Notes: generated by a model from the sequence alone, not told the origin. 64,000 nt of DNA from Arthrobacter sp. Marseille-P9274 (GCF_946892675.1 NZ_CAMPOV010000003.1:310001-374000); one strand, 5' to 3'; positions 1-9,178 are shown, numbered from the stretch's first letter. Numbers and translations: made by a program.

Positions 1-1
1 G

Positions 2-457
2 CGGTACGTCGGACTGCCGGCAGGACATGCCTTGGCCGGCCAGGACACGATTAAGACCTATGACCTGGTGGACGAGGCCTTTGTCGTTGCCTCCCCGATG
101 GCTCCGCCGCAATGGCGGGGCTACTGGTCCTTTGATGATCTGCGCGGCGGGCCGGGCCGCATCGCAGCATCGGTAACAAGTGTCCCGGAGAGCCTAAACG
201 CCATCGCGTACCAGGGGGCCGTCGACACATTTCCCGCCTCCGCCACACGCCTGCACCGTGCTCCCGGCATGGTCTACCGCCGGATTTCAGACGGGAGCTA
301 CTCCCCCAGCGCTTTGGCAACCCGTACAGGCGAACACCGCAAACACATACAGGCCTTCCGCAACGTTGCCCAGCAACTATCCATTACGTCTCTGAATGTC
401 GTGCCTGACGCCGTGTCCGTCGATGACGCGCCGAACGGGACACCGCGCGCAGCCTGA
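2..457 (+). CDS. LysR-family transcriptional regulator, C-terminal part (5' end outside window)
   Basis: The reading frame is open from base 2, so the gene begins upstream of the window and only about the last 151 codons are present. The text RYVGLPAGHALAGQD at the window edge, followed by a VDEAFVV segment, is typical of the effector-binding (periplasmic-binding-like) domain of LysR regulators, where this region forms part of the inducer pocket. The N-terminal helix-turn-helix cannot be seen. The tail after residue 120 is a polar extension. It converges on the aminotransferase downstream (stop codons 60 bases apart), so it is not in that operon. The LysR assignment rests on this C-terminal pattern only. 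The inducer is unknown. Confidence 0.7.
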   Translation, partial: RYVGLPAGHALAGQDTIKTYDLVDEAFVVASPMAPPQWRGYWSFDDLRGGPGRIAASVTSVPESLNAIAYQGAVDTFPASATRLHRAPGMVYRRISDGSYSPSALATRTGEHRKHIQAFRNVAQQLSITSLNVVPDAVSVDDAPNGTPRAA

Positions 458-519
458 GACCCGGCTGCCCGCGATCACTCCGATCAGCCTGCTGTGGAGT
501 CATAGTCCGGCTGACGCGG

Positions 520-1863
520 CTAGTCTTCGAGGTCCTGGACAATTTCCTGGAGCGTTCCGATGAAGGACGAGACATCGTCGTCGGTCATCGGCAATGACAA
601 CGAGAACTCGCCGCGGTGTACGGGGAAGAACCCGCGGTTCGCCAGTTCCAGTGAGCAAATCTGCGTCTTTTCGCCGTCGACGTTGCGCCAGTAGTCCCGG
701 TGGGTCCGGACTTTGAGTTCGGGAGAATTCATGTACGCGTATGCCATGTGGGAGAACCCCTTCCCGTACACCTTGAACGGGCTGTTCCGCGCCTCGCTCC
801 ATTCGTTCATCTCGGACATGATCCGCATGGACTGGGCATTAAGCTTGTCGAAAGCACCCCGGTCCATGGTCCGCATGCATGCGGCGCCCGCGATCAGGGC
901 TAGCTTGTGCCCGTGATGGGTGCCCGAGATCGTCACCTGTCCTGTCTCCAGCACGTTCATGACCTCTGCAGATCCGCCGAGGGCACCGAGGGGTAGGCCG
1001 CCGCCAATGATCTTGCCCATCACCGTGAGGTCAGGCGTTACGCCGTAGAGGCCTTGGAGTCCGTGGTAGCCCGCACGCAGAGTGATCGTCTCATCGAAAA
1101 TCAGGACGATACCAAGTTCCTTAGTGAGGGACCGTAGCTCCTCGACGAACTCCTGGTCCAGAGTGACAAGACCGCCGGCTCCGCTCTCCACTTCAAGGAT
1201 GAGACAGGCGATGGAGCCAGCGTTGGCTCGAAGAATCCGCTCACAGCCGGCCCGGTCGTTCTGGGACAGCATGACGACATTCTCCACATCATCCCTCGGG
1301 ATGCCTCCACTGTCAGCCACGGCTATCGGGTCGGCGTCCGTACCGGAGTCCCCCGGTTGAGGATGTGATGAGATGTGGAGGAGATCGCTGAAGCCGTGGT
1401 ATCCGCCTTCGAACTTCGCGATCTTCGTCTTTCCGGTGTATGCACGCGCAACCCGGATCGCGCTCATGCAGGATTCGGTGGCAGAGCAGGAAAATTGGAT
1501 CTTCTCGACGGAGGGGATGCGGTCGATGAGGATCTGCGCCAGCTCGGCTTCTGCAGTACTCGGGTTGCCGAATGAAATGCCAGAAGGGATGGCTTCCAGC
1601 AACGCTGACGTGATAGCCGGGTGGTTGTGCCCCAGGACGTTGACCGTGAAGTTGTTGTTGAGATCGAGCATCCGGTGGCCGTCGACCGTTTCAAGGTATG
1701 CGCCCTCCCCTTTATCCACGAACACGGCATGGGGCCCGAAGTTGAACGAGTTCCTGCTATATCCGCCGGGAATCAGCTCCCGGCCCTTCCGGGTCATCGC
1801 CGCGGACTGGGCGAACTTCATCGTGAACGCCTCGACGCTCTTTTGCATACTCATCTTGGCCAT
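520..1863 (-). CDS. Class III PLP-dependent aminotransferase, glutamate-1-semialdehyde aminomutase-like
   Basis: A 447-residue protein with the fold-type I class III layout: an N-terminal RKGRELIPGGYSRN segment as in the glutamate-1-semialdehyde 2,1-aminomutase (GSAM) group, the cofactor-phosphate region SATESCMSAIRVARAYT, an acidic motif LIFDETITLRAGYHG that contacts the pyridine nitrogen, and VMGKIIGGGLPLGALGG, whose Lys should form the Schiff base with PLP. The length matches the family (430-450). Where true haem-pathway enzymes have a GTLSGNP-like loop this protein reads GTHHGHKLAL, so it is more likely an aminotransferase or mutase in amino-acid catabolism than hemL. The ATG is preceded by GGAG at good spacing. 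No pathway partner is obvious. The substrate is unknown. Confidence 0.8.
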   Translation of the reverse strand: MAKMSMQKSVEAFTMKFAQSAAMTRKGRELIPGGYSRNSFNFGPHAVFVDKGEGAYLETVDGHRMLDLNNNFTVNVLGHNHPAITSALLEAIPSGISFGNPSTAEAELAQILIDRIPSVEKIQFSCSATESCMSAIRVARAYTGKTKIAKFEGGYHGFSDLLHISSHPQPGDSGTDADPIAVADSGGIPRDDVENVVMLSQNDRAGCERILRANAGSIACLILEVESGAGGLVTLDQEFVEELRSLTKELGIVLIFDETITLRAGYHGLQGLYGVTPDLTVMGKIIGGGLPLGALGGSAEVMNVLETGQVTISGTHHGHKLALIAGAACMRTMDRGAFDKLNAQSMRIMSEMNEWSEARNSPFKVYGKGFSHMAYAYMNSPELKVRTHRDYWRNVDGEKTQICSLELANRGFFPVHRGEFSLSLPMTDDDVSSFIGTLQEIVQDLED

Positions 1864-2239
1864 TGCTACTCCATTTCGTGACTGCCGACCCTTGCTGCTC
1901 CTGCAAAGCGCATCGGCGCTGATAACCCCGCTCGCTCGCTTCGGCCGGTCCTTTTATCGTCAAGCCACGCGGTGCAGCCTTCAATGGCCAAACCGCGATG
2001 ACCCGATCGTGTTCTGCGATTGGACGCATCGCGGTGTCTGCCGGGTGCCTTTGACCACGGAGTGAAGGTCAAGTACAAGAACCCAACAAGCGATAACGGC
2101 GCATATGACCGGTCTGTACCGATGGCCAAGCTCGCTGGCAGTCGACACATTTTGAACGCTGCCCATGCCTTCGGCGCCTCTCGTACTTACTGAGCAAAAC
2201 GACGCCGGATTGGGGACTCCCGCAATGAGGGCAGGGAGG
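1864..2239. other. Intergenic region holding dispersed repeat copy 1
   Basis: This is the 376-base gap between the aminotransferase start and the stop of the flavin oxidoreductase. No reading frame here looks like a gene. It must contain the aminotransferase promoter on the minus strand. The only recognisable element is the 19-bp dispersed repeat near its middle. Confidence 0.6.
2089..2107 (+). repeat. Dispersed 19-bp repeat, copy 1
   Basis: Reads AGCGATAACGGCGCATATG, two mismatches to the consensus GCCGATAACGGCGCATATG. It lies alone, 36 kb from the next copy, upstream of the aminotransferase gene, and is followed by ACCGGTCTG, a tail shared in part with copy 6. Confidence 0.7.
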
Positions 2240-3307
2240 TCAGGGGTTGGGCAGGCTGTAGTGGTCGGCGACGAGCTCGATCGTGCGTGCGTGGATGGGG
2301 CGGGAGTGCCCTCCGGTAACGAGCATTACCTCATCGACCCCGGTTTGATCGTGGAGTTCTTCAAGTCCCTCGGCCACTTCTCGGACGGTTCCGTGGAGGC
2401 TGCGGTCGGTCCATTCATCGAGGAACTGCTTCTCCGGGTACGTGGCAGGGTAGTCTTCGACGTCGTTTGGGTGGAGGATGGCGAAGCCCTGCTGCTTGAA
2501 CATGCGCATCATGCCCATTGCCGTGGTTGCTGCCTGGCGTCGTGCCTCTACCGGATCGTCATTGGCGATCGCTCCTACGCTGACCAGACTGTAGGGCTCG
2601 TTCAGGAACGTGGACGGGCGGAAGTTCTCGCGGTAGATCCGCATGGCATTCAGGACGTCGGCGCTGCCGAACTGCAATGCGAAGGCGTAGGGCCGGCCGA
2701 GCCGCGCTGCCAAATGCGCGGAGTAGATTGAGGAGCCCAGTATCCAGACATCGGGACTGGTCGCAGCCTGCAGGAGCCGGTTCTGCTCCGCCTGCCAGGG
2801 TCCCGGCACGGCGTGCACGTTCCGGTAGGGGTGGTCCTGCGGGAAGTCGTTGCCCATGAACCCGAGCAGTTCCCCGATCTGCTCGGGGAACTCGTCGTTC
2901 GCCGTGTGATGCCGGCGCAGAGCCGCCGCGGTCGCACCGTCGGTGCCGGGTGCGCGCCCCAGTCCGAGATCGATCCGCCCCGGGGCCAGCGCGTCGAGCA
3001 TGCCGAACTGTTCGGCGATCATCAGGGGCACGTGATTGGGCAGCATGATCCCGCCCGCACCGAGCCTGATGCGCTCAGTCTCGCCGATCAGCCGGGCCAC
3101 CATGAGCTGAGGTGATGATGTCGATGCACCGGGCATGGCGTGGTGCTCTGACATCCAGAAGCGGTGGAATCCCAGCCGGTCGGCCAGCTGCGCCAGCGCG
3201 ATGACGTCCTGGAATACTTCCTGGGCCGAATGGCCGACGCCGGTGATCGCGTTGTCGAGCACGGACAGGACGAACGGGGCGGTGCCTGACGGCTGGGGGC
3301 GGATCAT
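2240..3307 (-). CDS. LLM-class flavin-dependent oxidoreductase (bacterial luciferase-like monooxygenase)
   Basis: A 355-residue protein of the luciferase-like TIM-barrel superfamily, MsnO8 subgroup. It begins with PFVLSVLDNAITGVG, then RFWMSEHHAMPGASTSSPQLMVARLIGETERIRLG (the barrel strand and flavin-contact region with the paired His of SEHH), LPNHVPLMIAEQFGMLDALAPGRIDLGLGRAPGTD, and ILGSSIYSAHLAARLGRPYAFA. Such enzymes use reduced FMN from a partner reductase and O2 to oxygenate a small substrate. No flavin reductase gene is adjacent. The start has only a weak ribosome-binding site, so a slightly later start is possible. Substrate unknown. Confidence 0.85.
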   Translation of the reverse strand: MIRPQPSGTAPFVLSVLDNAITGVGHSAQEVFQDVIALAQLADRLGFHRFWMSEHHAMPGASTSSPQLMVARLIGETERIRLGAGGIMLPNHVPLMIAEQFGMLDALAPGRIDLGLGRAPGTDGATAAALRRHHTANDEFPEQIGELLGFMGNDFPQDHPYRNVHAVPGPWQAEQNRLLQAATSPDVWILGSSIYSAHLAARLGRPYAFALQFGSADVLNAMRIYRENFRPSTFLNEPYSLVSVGAIANDDPVEARRQAATTAMGMMRMFKQQGFAILHPNDVEDYPATYPEKQFLDEWTDRSLHGTVREVAEGLEELHDQTGVDEVMLVTGGHSRPIHARTIELVADHYSLPNP

Positions 3308-3551
3308 GTGCTAACTCATTTCTCACGGGGTCGCCGGCGAAGGAGGATGCGCAGTGTTGGACCCATCCTGCTCAAATGGATCACGGCCGCAATCTCCGGT
3401 TCCCTGCGGGGTCGCGTCTTGAAACAGCGACGCCCGCAGGGCAGCCAACTTCTTATTTGCCTGGTTGCCGGAAGGGATAGAAGCCCAAGAAGCCAGGACG
3501 GGAACACCACGTGCAGGTCCTGGCTCGGGTGCAGTTGGCGGGTAGTTCAGA

Positions 3552-4193
3552 TCAACGGCTGCTCAATGAGGCCGGGGCTCCGTCGGCCGCGGACTCGACC
3601 AGGTTGCTCTTGGCCAGCGGTTGGGCGGTCTCTAGGGCGCGGGCCCAGTCGCCGGTGGACGCAACGGCCGCGAAATTCGAGTTCAGCAGAGCCAGCAGGG
3701 TGGTGTGCACGGTCTTCGCGTCGACCGTGCCGGCGCTGTTGGAGATGTTGATGGCACCGGTCGCGTCCGCGAGGACCTCGGTGCTGAACGCGTGGATCTC
3801 AGCGTCGGCTGCGGAGGCGATGATGCAGTTGTTGGTCATGTATCCGACGAGCGTGATCGTGTCGATCCCGTTCTCCCGCAGCCACTCCACCAGGCCGGTG
3901 CCGGGGAAGATGGAACTGTACTGCTTGACCACTGACTTCCACGCATCCGACCTGCGCTCTTCCAGCGAGGGATGAAGCTGAAACTCGGTCATCGTCGGGT
4001 TGAACACGGGTGCGTCCTCGCCGGCCGAGTGCTGGACAATGACTACCGGAATGTTCGCCTTCTCCGCGGCATCGACTGCTGCGGCGATCCGCTGGATCGA
4101 TTCCTCCCGCGGCGGGTACTGGATGGGCAGGAGCCCGGTGAAGTATTCCTGCTGGGCATCGATAACAATCAGGGCGCGACGGGGAGCCGTCAT
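3552..4193 (-). CDS. Cysteine hydrolase of the isochorismatase superfamily
   Basis: A 213-residue alpha/beta hydrolase. RALIVIDAQQEYF near the N-terminus gives the catalytic Asp, a Lys lies in the KSVVKQYSS region, and the segment TITLVGYMTNNCIIASAADA carries the nucleophile Cys after the usual cis-peptide region (VGYMTNNC). Members hydrolyse amides such as N-carbamoylsarcosine, nicotinamide or ureidoacrylate. I start it at the ATG preceded by AGGAGGTAGAC. A longer in-frame extension to 4370 is possible but overlaps the divergent regulator. It is divergent from the GlxA-type gene, which probably controls it. The exact substrate is not predictable. Confidence 0.85.
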   Translation of the reverse strand: MTAPRRALIVIDAQQEYFTGLLPIQYPPREESIQRIAAAVDAAEKANIPVVIVQHSAGEDAPVFNPTMTEFQLHPSLEERRSDAWKSVVKQYSSIFPGTGLVEWLRENGIDTITLVGYMTNNCIIASAADAEIHAFSTEVLADATGAINISNSAGTVDAKTVHTTLLALLNSNFAAVASTGDWARALETAQPLAKSNLVESAADGAPASLSSR

Positions 4194-4325
4194 GTCTACC
4201 TCCTGGGTGGGGTTGGCGGGCGCTGTTTTCGCGCTCTTCCCCAGTCTCTTCGACTCGTATTCGTGCGACAATTGGCACAAGTGCCCATAAACGATGAAAA
4301 CAGGCCAACCGGGGAGGTGGTGCGT

Positions 4326-5282
4326 GTGCGGATCGCTGTCTACTCCTTCGAAGGGGTCACGATGTTCCACCTCGCCGTACCGCAGATGGTGTTCGGAGAG
4401 GTGACCCGCCAGGGGCTGGCCGACTGGGAAACGATCCTGTTCACCGACGGCGGGAACACCATCCGCACCGCGGAGGGGTACCAGATCGGCGGGCTGGCAG
4501 GCCTCGACGCTGCGACCGCTGCCGACGTTGTGATCGTTCCCTCATGGGACGACGACGGAAAGCACCCGTCGGCGCAGCTGGCCGGCGCGCTGCAGGCAGC
4601 GCATAAACAGGGTGCCATGGTCGTTGGGCTCTGTCTCGGGGCATTCGCCGTCGCCGACAGCGGACTGCTCGCCGCACGCCCTGCCGTCACCCATTGGCAC
4701 GCACTGGACGCGTTCGGGGAACGCCACCCCGACATCCCGGTCGACCGAACGGTCCTCTACATCGATCACGGAGACGTGCTGACCTCTGCCGGCACCGCCG
4801 CGGGGATCGACGCCTGCCTGCACATCGTCCGTTCCCGCCTCGGAGCGGAAGCGGCGAACCACGTCGCCCGCAGTCTCGTCGTCGCCCCGCACCGCAGCGG
4901 AGGACAAGCGCAGTACATTGAGCGCCCCATTCTGCAGCCGGGCGGGGCGAACCCCATCGCTGAATCGCTCGACTGGGCGATTGAGCATCTCGGCGACCAG
5001 ATTAGTGTTGACGATCTTGCAAGGGCGTCGCATATGAGCCGCCGCAGCTTCATCCGAGCCTTCCGTGCGGCAACGGGCACGACACCGGCAACCTGGCTTC
5101 GCACCCGGCGCCTGGACGAGGTTCGCAGGCTCCTGGAGGTCACCGACCTTCCGATCGATCACATCGCAGCCCAATGCGGCTTCGCGAGCCCCATCACCAT
5201 GCGGCAGAACTTCATGTCCGAGTTCGCGACGACGCCGTCGGAGTACCGGCGGCGATTCAGCGCCCGGACACCGGCAACCTAA
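4326..5282 (+). CDS. GlxA-family transcriptional regulator (DJ-1/PfpI domain plus AraC helix-turn-helix)
   Basis: A roughly 318-residue regulator. The first 190 residues are a DJ-1/PfpI (class I glutamine amidotransferase-like) sensor: RIAVYSFEGVTMFHLAVPQMVFGE, then GAMVVGLCLGAFAVADSGLL, the nucleophile-elbow Cys, and RPAVTHWHALDAF. The last 110 residues form an AraC-type double helix-turn-helix (DQISVDDLARASHMSRRSFIRAFRAATGTTPATWL, then LPIDHIAAQCGFASPITMRQNF). GTG 4326 is chosen because GGGGAGG ends 8 bases upstream. GTG 4320 is also possible. It is divergent from the cysteine hydrolase with a short shared promoter region, the arrangement expected when the regulator controls the hydrolase. 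Ligand unknown. Confidence 0.88.
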   Translation: MRIAVYSFEGVTMFHLAVPQMVFGEVTRQGLADWETILFTDGGNTIRTAEGYQIGGLAGLDAATAADVVIVPSWDDDGKHPSAQLAGALQAAHKQGAMVVGLCLGAFAVADSGLLAARPAVTHWHALDAFGERHPDIPVDRTVLYIDHGDVLTSAGTAAGIDACLHIVRSRLGAEAANHVARSLVVAPHRSGGQAQYIERPILQPGGANPIAESLDWAIEHLGDQISVDDLARASHMSRRSFIRAFRAATGTTPATWLRTRRLDEVRRLLEVTDLPIDHIAAQCGFASPITMRQNFMSEFATTPSEYRRRFSARTPAT

Positions 5283-5463
5283 CGCGAGGGAAGCCCGCCG
5301 CCCCCGGCGGGCGGGAGATACGGGCAGTAGCGGGACGCTTACGGATGCGATCTCAACCGCACAGACTGGTGCGCGCACTCTTGTTCTCGCCGCCATCCGG
5401 CGGCTCGTTGGCCGACCGTCCCGGTCCTTCTCCTTGGGCGGCTCGACCACTTGAATTTCGCCT

Positions 5464-5961
5464 TCAACCCGCGGTTGTTCGGTCCTCTGGTGCGGCTTTG
5501 GCCAGTGTCCGGAGCAGCGGTTGGACCCGGTAGGGGATGTGCTCGCTCAGTGCCAGTGATGTTTCGGTCCGGATGACACCGCGGATGCGGAGGATCTGGC
5601 GCAGCACACGGTGAAGATCATGTGTTTCGCGTGCTGCGATTCTGCACCAGACATCACCTCGGCCGGAGATTTCGTGCACTTCGAGGACCTGTTCGAGGCT
5701 GCGCAGGGCTGAGACGACAGCGTCGAGTTCCCGGTGGGAGACCTCCAGTGTGATGAATGCCAGCACGTTGAAGCCCAGGACTCCGAGATCGACGTCCCGT
5801 CCGCTGGAGCGCACTACTTCATGTCGTTCCAGCCGGCGCATACGCGAAACGACCGTATTGCGGGCTATTCCGAGGGAAGCGGCGATGTCGCCGATTTGTG
5901 CCCGGGGGTTTTCGAGCAGGTGCAGCAGAAGCGCGGCGTCGACGGCATCGAGAATGGGCAC
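5464..5961 (-). CDS. Lrp/AsnC-family transcriptional regulator
   Basis: About 165 residues. The N-terminal winged helix-turn-helix is DAALLLHLLENPRAQIGDIAASLGIARNTVVSRMRRLERHEVV. The C-terminal half is a RAM (AsnC-type) ligand and oligomerisation domain with LGFNVLAFITLEV and EISGRGDVWCRIAARETHDLHRVLRQI. I favour the GTG at 5961 because AAAGGA precedes it by 6 bases. An upstream ATG at 6012 would add 17 residues with no ribosome-binding site. It is divergent from the MFS transporter at 6127, its likely target; Lrp-like proteins commonly control an adjacent amino-acid exporter. Confidence 0.88.
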   Translation of the reverse strand: MPILDAVDAALLLHLLENPRAQIGDIAASLGIARNTVVSRMRRLERHEVVRSSGRDVDLGVLGFNVLAFITLEVSHRELDAVVSALRSLEQVLEVHEISGRGDVWCRIAARETHDLHRVLRQILRIRGVIRTETSLALSEHIPYRVQPLLRTLAKAAPEDRTTAG

Positions 5962-6126
5962 GGCAGTTCCTTTCGGGGCTTCCAGCGGGCTGATGTTGAT
6001 CATTATGCTCAATATGGGTGCTCAATGGGAATCAAGGGATTCAACTTGGAGCGACAATACACGCATGGCGTACCGGTGATCCTGGTGCGTGCGACGCCCT
6101 AAGTCGTTCCTACCGGAAGGCCTGCG

Positions 6127-7389
6127 ATGACCGTTTTGAGTGAGCTGATGATGCGTCCGGCCGACGTTCGTGCTGAGCGGGGCTGGGACGCGGGACAGCG
6201 GACCAGGCTGGCCCTGACCATTTCAACGATGGCGTTGCTGCTTGTGGGAGCGAATCTGGCCACGCCGCTGTATCCGCTGCTGCAGGAGCGTCTGACACTC
6301 GGGCCCTTCGCGGTGACCCTCACCTTCTCCTCTTACGTGCTCGCGCTGGTCGTGGGGCTGCTGCTGTACGGACACTGGTCGGACCATATCGGCCGGCGTG
6401 CGGCACTAGTGCTCTCGGTGGTCATCGGCCTGCTTGGCGGGATGGTGTTCGCCACGGCTGGTGGGCTGGGTGGCCTTGTGGCAGGCAGGATCCTGCAAGG
6501 TGCCGCAGTAGCCATGGCCACCGGCGCCACCAGCGCCGCGCTTCGGGAGCTACTGCCGAACCGGCCGGAGTGGGCCAGCCGTTTCACTCTTCTGGCTTCG
6601 ACCGGCGGGGTAGCCGCAGGTCCCGTGCTGGGCGGTCTTCTCAGTCAGCTCCCACACCCGACGTTGATGCCGTTCGTTGCACACTCAGCCTGCCTGGCGG
6701 TGGCGCTGATCCCGCTCTGGGTGCTGAGGGCCAGGCCGGCGATTGCTGCCTTGCATGGACCCGGCGCACTCGGCTCTCTGCGTCCCCGACGGCTGGTGTT
6801 GGCCTCCGGCGCCCGGACCGAGTTCCGCAACGCTGCCGCCGTCGGCTTCCTCAGTTTCGCACTCTTCGGCTTCTGCCTGTCTTTGGCCCCGCGTTACTTC
6901 GCTGAAGCAGCCGGGATCAGATCGCCGCTCTGGGCCGGCGTACTGGCCGCCCTTGTGCTGATCGCGTCGGCGGCGGTCCAACTGCTGGGGCGTCCGGATA
7001 CGAGACACCTTCCCGCGGCACTTGCGGCAATGGCGGCCGGCACGTTATTGGTCGCAGTCGCCGGTACTTTGTCGAACCTGCCCCTGTTGGGCGCGGCCAC
7101 CCTGTTCGCGGGCATGTCACAGGGCACAGCGCTCCGTGCAGCTTTCAACGCACTGTCGGTGGCTGTTCCTCCGGCGGACAATGCGCGCGTGGTCAGTGCG
7201 GTCTATGTCGTGACCTATCTGGGCAGCGCGATACCGGTTCTCGGGCTCGGAAGCCTGGCCGCAGCCATCGGCGTCCCTGCCTCCGTGATGTGGTTCTTCG
7301 CCGTGCTGGCTGCCTGCTGCCTGCTCCTGTCGGGACTGATCCGGTTGCAGCACCACCGCAACCGGCATCGCACAGCCGGGCAGGGCTGA
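6127..7389 (+). CDS. MFS transporter (12-helix exporter type)
   Basis: A 420-residue membrane protein with about 12 hydrophobic segments. The inter-helix 2-3 loop LYGHWSDHIGRRAALVLS is the MFS signature (G-x-x-x-D-x-x-G-R-R). GRILQGAAVAMATGATSAALREL in helix 4-5 resembles the drug/H+ antiporter-1 group. The ATG follows GGAAGG. It is divergent from the Lrp-type regulator and therefore probably regulated by it. Substrate unknown: amino-acid or drug efflux are the likeliest choices from context. Confidence 0.85.
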   Translation: MTVLSELMMRPADVRAERGWDAGQRTRLALTISTMALLLVGANLATPLYPLLQERLTLGPFAVTLTFSSYVLALVVGLLLYGHWSDHIGRRAALVLSVVIGLLGGMVFATAGGLGGLVAGRILQGAAVAMATGATSAALRELLPNRPEWASRFTLLASTGGVAAGPVLGGLLSQLPHPTLMPFVAHSACLAVALIPLWVLRARPAIAALHGPGALGSLRPRRLVLASGARTEFRNAAAVGFLSFALFGFCLSLAPRYFAEAAGIRSPLWAGVLAALVLIASAAVQLLGRPDTRHLPAALAAMAAGTLLVAVAGTLSNLPLLGAATLFAGMSQGTALRAAFNALSVAVPPADNARVVSAVYVVTYLGSAIPVLGLGSLAAAIGVPASVMWFFAVLAACCLLLSGLIRLQHHRNRHRTAGQG

Positions 7390-7475
7390 TCCGGCTCTCC
7401 GCTAGCGCCGTCTTCCTGCACCGTGCGCCGTGAAAACAGTCGGTTGCAACGGAGCGGGCGTTGCGCTGGCTGGAG

Positions 7476-8999
7476 CTAGGTAAGGGTCAGCAGGCGGGTC
7501 AGCCTCTGCGCTGCCTGCCGGACATCGTCGGCCAGCGCCTGCACATCGAGGTCCGGGAGACGGATACGTGCGACTGTCGCGGTAATGGAGCCGGCCACCG
7601 TGTCTGCGATGAAGTACGGGGCGCTGACGCCGTAAGCGTCGGGGATGCGCTCCCCCTCGCCGGTCGCCCATCCCCGGGCGCGGACGCCCTCGAGGTCGGC
7701 CAGGAGCGCGGCACGGTCCGTGGGGGTACGTTCGGTAAATCGGCGAAGTACGAGGTCGTTGATCCGTTCGGGCGGACAGTGGGCCAGGATCGCCTTGCCG
7801 GCCGCGCCCGCGTGGAGTGGGATCGGGACCCCAGCGGCCAGGCCGTAATGCAAAGGATTCATCCCTTGGATCACCGAGGTCATTTCCGCTTCCCGTTCAC
7901 CGGCGTGGAATTGCGTCAGCCCAATGGTCTCCCCCGTACGCTCTGCCAGGTCTTGCAGTATGCCGCGGGCAGCGGATGGAATGTCCAGGGCCGCGCCGAG
8001 GCAGGCCGCCCAGTGGAGCAGGCGCGGGCCCGGCACCAGGGTGTCCTCCTGCGCGACCGCGACTCCTGCGGTGGTGGCACTGCTGACCAGCCTGTTGGCG
8101 GTGGCAATGTTCGCTCCGATCTGACCGACCAGGGGGCGACCTGTCACGATCCCGGCGGGCTGGAAAATCAGGGCAGTGATCAGGCGGATGATCCGTTCCA
8201 GGGCCGTCGCCCCTGCCGGATACGTGATGGGATGCCCGTCTGGTGGCGCGGCCGTCTTGCCGCACACGGCCTCGATCTCCCCGGCGGCCTGGCGAGCCAT
8301 GAGACCGAAACGCGGAAGGTCTTCGTCACTGGTCAGATAGCGGGGCCGGGTGATGGAGACCGATCCGGTCAGCCCCAGGCAACGAAATGAAGCTGCGGCT
8401 CCGGCGGCCAGGGCGAACTGCTGACCGACGCTGATCGTGTAGCCGGCACTGCGGTCCTGGGCCAGGAGCTTTTCAATCTCCTGCCGGTCGGTCACGGTGT
8501 CGGGAGTCCGGGACTCCAGCGGCTCCTCTCCGAGGGCTTCCAGGCCGATCCTTCCGAGAATCGCCCGGCCGGTGGCACCGGCGTGCAGGGGAACAATGGT
8601 TCCCGGTTCGAGAAGGTACTGCACGGGCCCGGGATGGCGCCGGGAAACGAGAACGACGACCTGCGGACGCGGCGCGTCGTGCAGTGCGGCCAACGCCGTT
8701 GCGTCCGATGTTTCGGACAGCTCCCCGACGATTCTGCCTGCGGACCGGAGCAGTGGGTGCCGCTCGTGCAGAGCCGCGGCGAGAACGCGGAACCGCGGTC
8801 CGGCCTCGTAGTTCCCCTGCGGCGTGGCCGACGCGAGTCCATGCTCCATTAGGCCCAGCAGGACCCGGCTGACCGTGCTGCGGCTCGCCCCGAGCGCAGC
8901 AGCCAGTTCCCGAACGCCCGTCGGCTTCGCCGACGTCGCAAGTGCGTGCAGCACGGCCAGGATCCGGTCGTTGCCTGCTACGGCCTCGTTCACGTCCAC
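7476..8999 (-). CDS. Double-length IclR-family transcriptional regulator (two IclR modules in one chain)
   Basis: 507 residues, about twice the normal IclR length. Residues 8-60 are a winged helix-turn-helix (RILAVLHALATSAKPTGVR followed by ELAAALGASRSTVSRVLLGL). Residues 70-240 form a first effector domain (VQYLLEPGTIVPLHAGATGRAIL). A second degenerate helix-turn-helix begins near 265 (LERIIRLITALIF, then GQIGANIATANRLVSSATTAGVA), followed by a second effector domain (GMNPLHYGLAAGVPIPLHAGAAGKAIL, GWATGEGERIPDAYGVSAPYF). The frame is continuous with no stop, so this is a genuine tandem fusion or an old duplication. It is divergent from the transporter/dehydrogenase/aldolase operon, which it most likely controls. 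A covalent pseudo-dimer is inferred. Confidence 0.88.
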   Translation of the reverse strand: MDVNEAVAGNDRILAVLHALATSAKPTGVRELAAALGASRSTVSRVLLGLMEHGLASATPQGNYEAGPRFRVLAAALHERHPLLRSAGRIVGELSETSDATALAALHDAPRPQVVVLVSRRHPGPVQYLLEPGTIVPLHAGATGRAILGRIGLEALGEEPLESRTPDTVTDRQEIEKLLAQDRSAGYTISVGQQFALAAGAAASFRCLGLTGSVSITRPRYLTSDEDLPRFGLMARQAAGEIEAVCGKTAAPPDGHPITYPAGATALERIIRLITALIFQPAGIVTGRPLVGQIGANIATANRLVSSATTAGVAVAQEDTLVPGPRLLHWAACLGAALDIPSAARGILQDLAERTGETIGLTQFHAGEREAEMTSVIQGMNPLHYGLAAGVPIPLHAGAAGKAILAHCPPERINDLVLRRFTERTPTDRAALLADLEGVRARGWATGEGERIPDAYGVSAPYFIADTVAGSITATVARIRLPDLDVQALADDVRQAAQRLTRLLTLT

Positions 9000-9100
9000 C
9001 TCACGAATCGTCGGTCATTCACGGCGCCCTGAAGTCGCCGGCACCACCACGGTACCGCCTTGCCCCTGTCCCACCCGGGCCACGCTCAGCCCACGCAGTC

Positions 9101-9155
9101 TTGACAACCACTGGTGGCCGGCATCACACTGAATTCAGTCTTTAGGACAGTGTCC
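9101..9155 (+). promoter_or_regulatory. Promoter and putative IclR operator of the MHS transporter operon
   Basis: TTGACA at 9101-9106 is a perfect -35 box. The -10 is poor (CACACT at 9125-9130, 18-base spacer), as expected for an activated or tightly regulated promoter. Downstream, GGACAGTGTCC at 9145-9155 is a perfect 5-1-5 inverted repeat, just upstream of the AGGAG ribosome-binding site. Its position between promoter and gene suits a regulator site, and the divergent double IclR gene is the obvious candidate. Binding is inference. Confidence 0.45.
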
Positions 9156-9178
9156 CATTTTTTATCGCAGGAGTAAAG

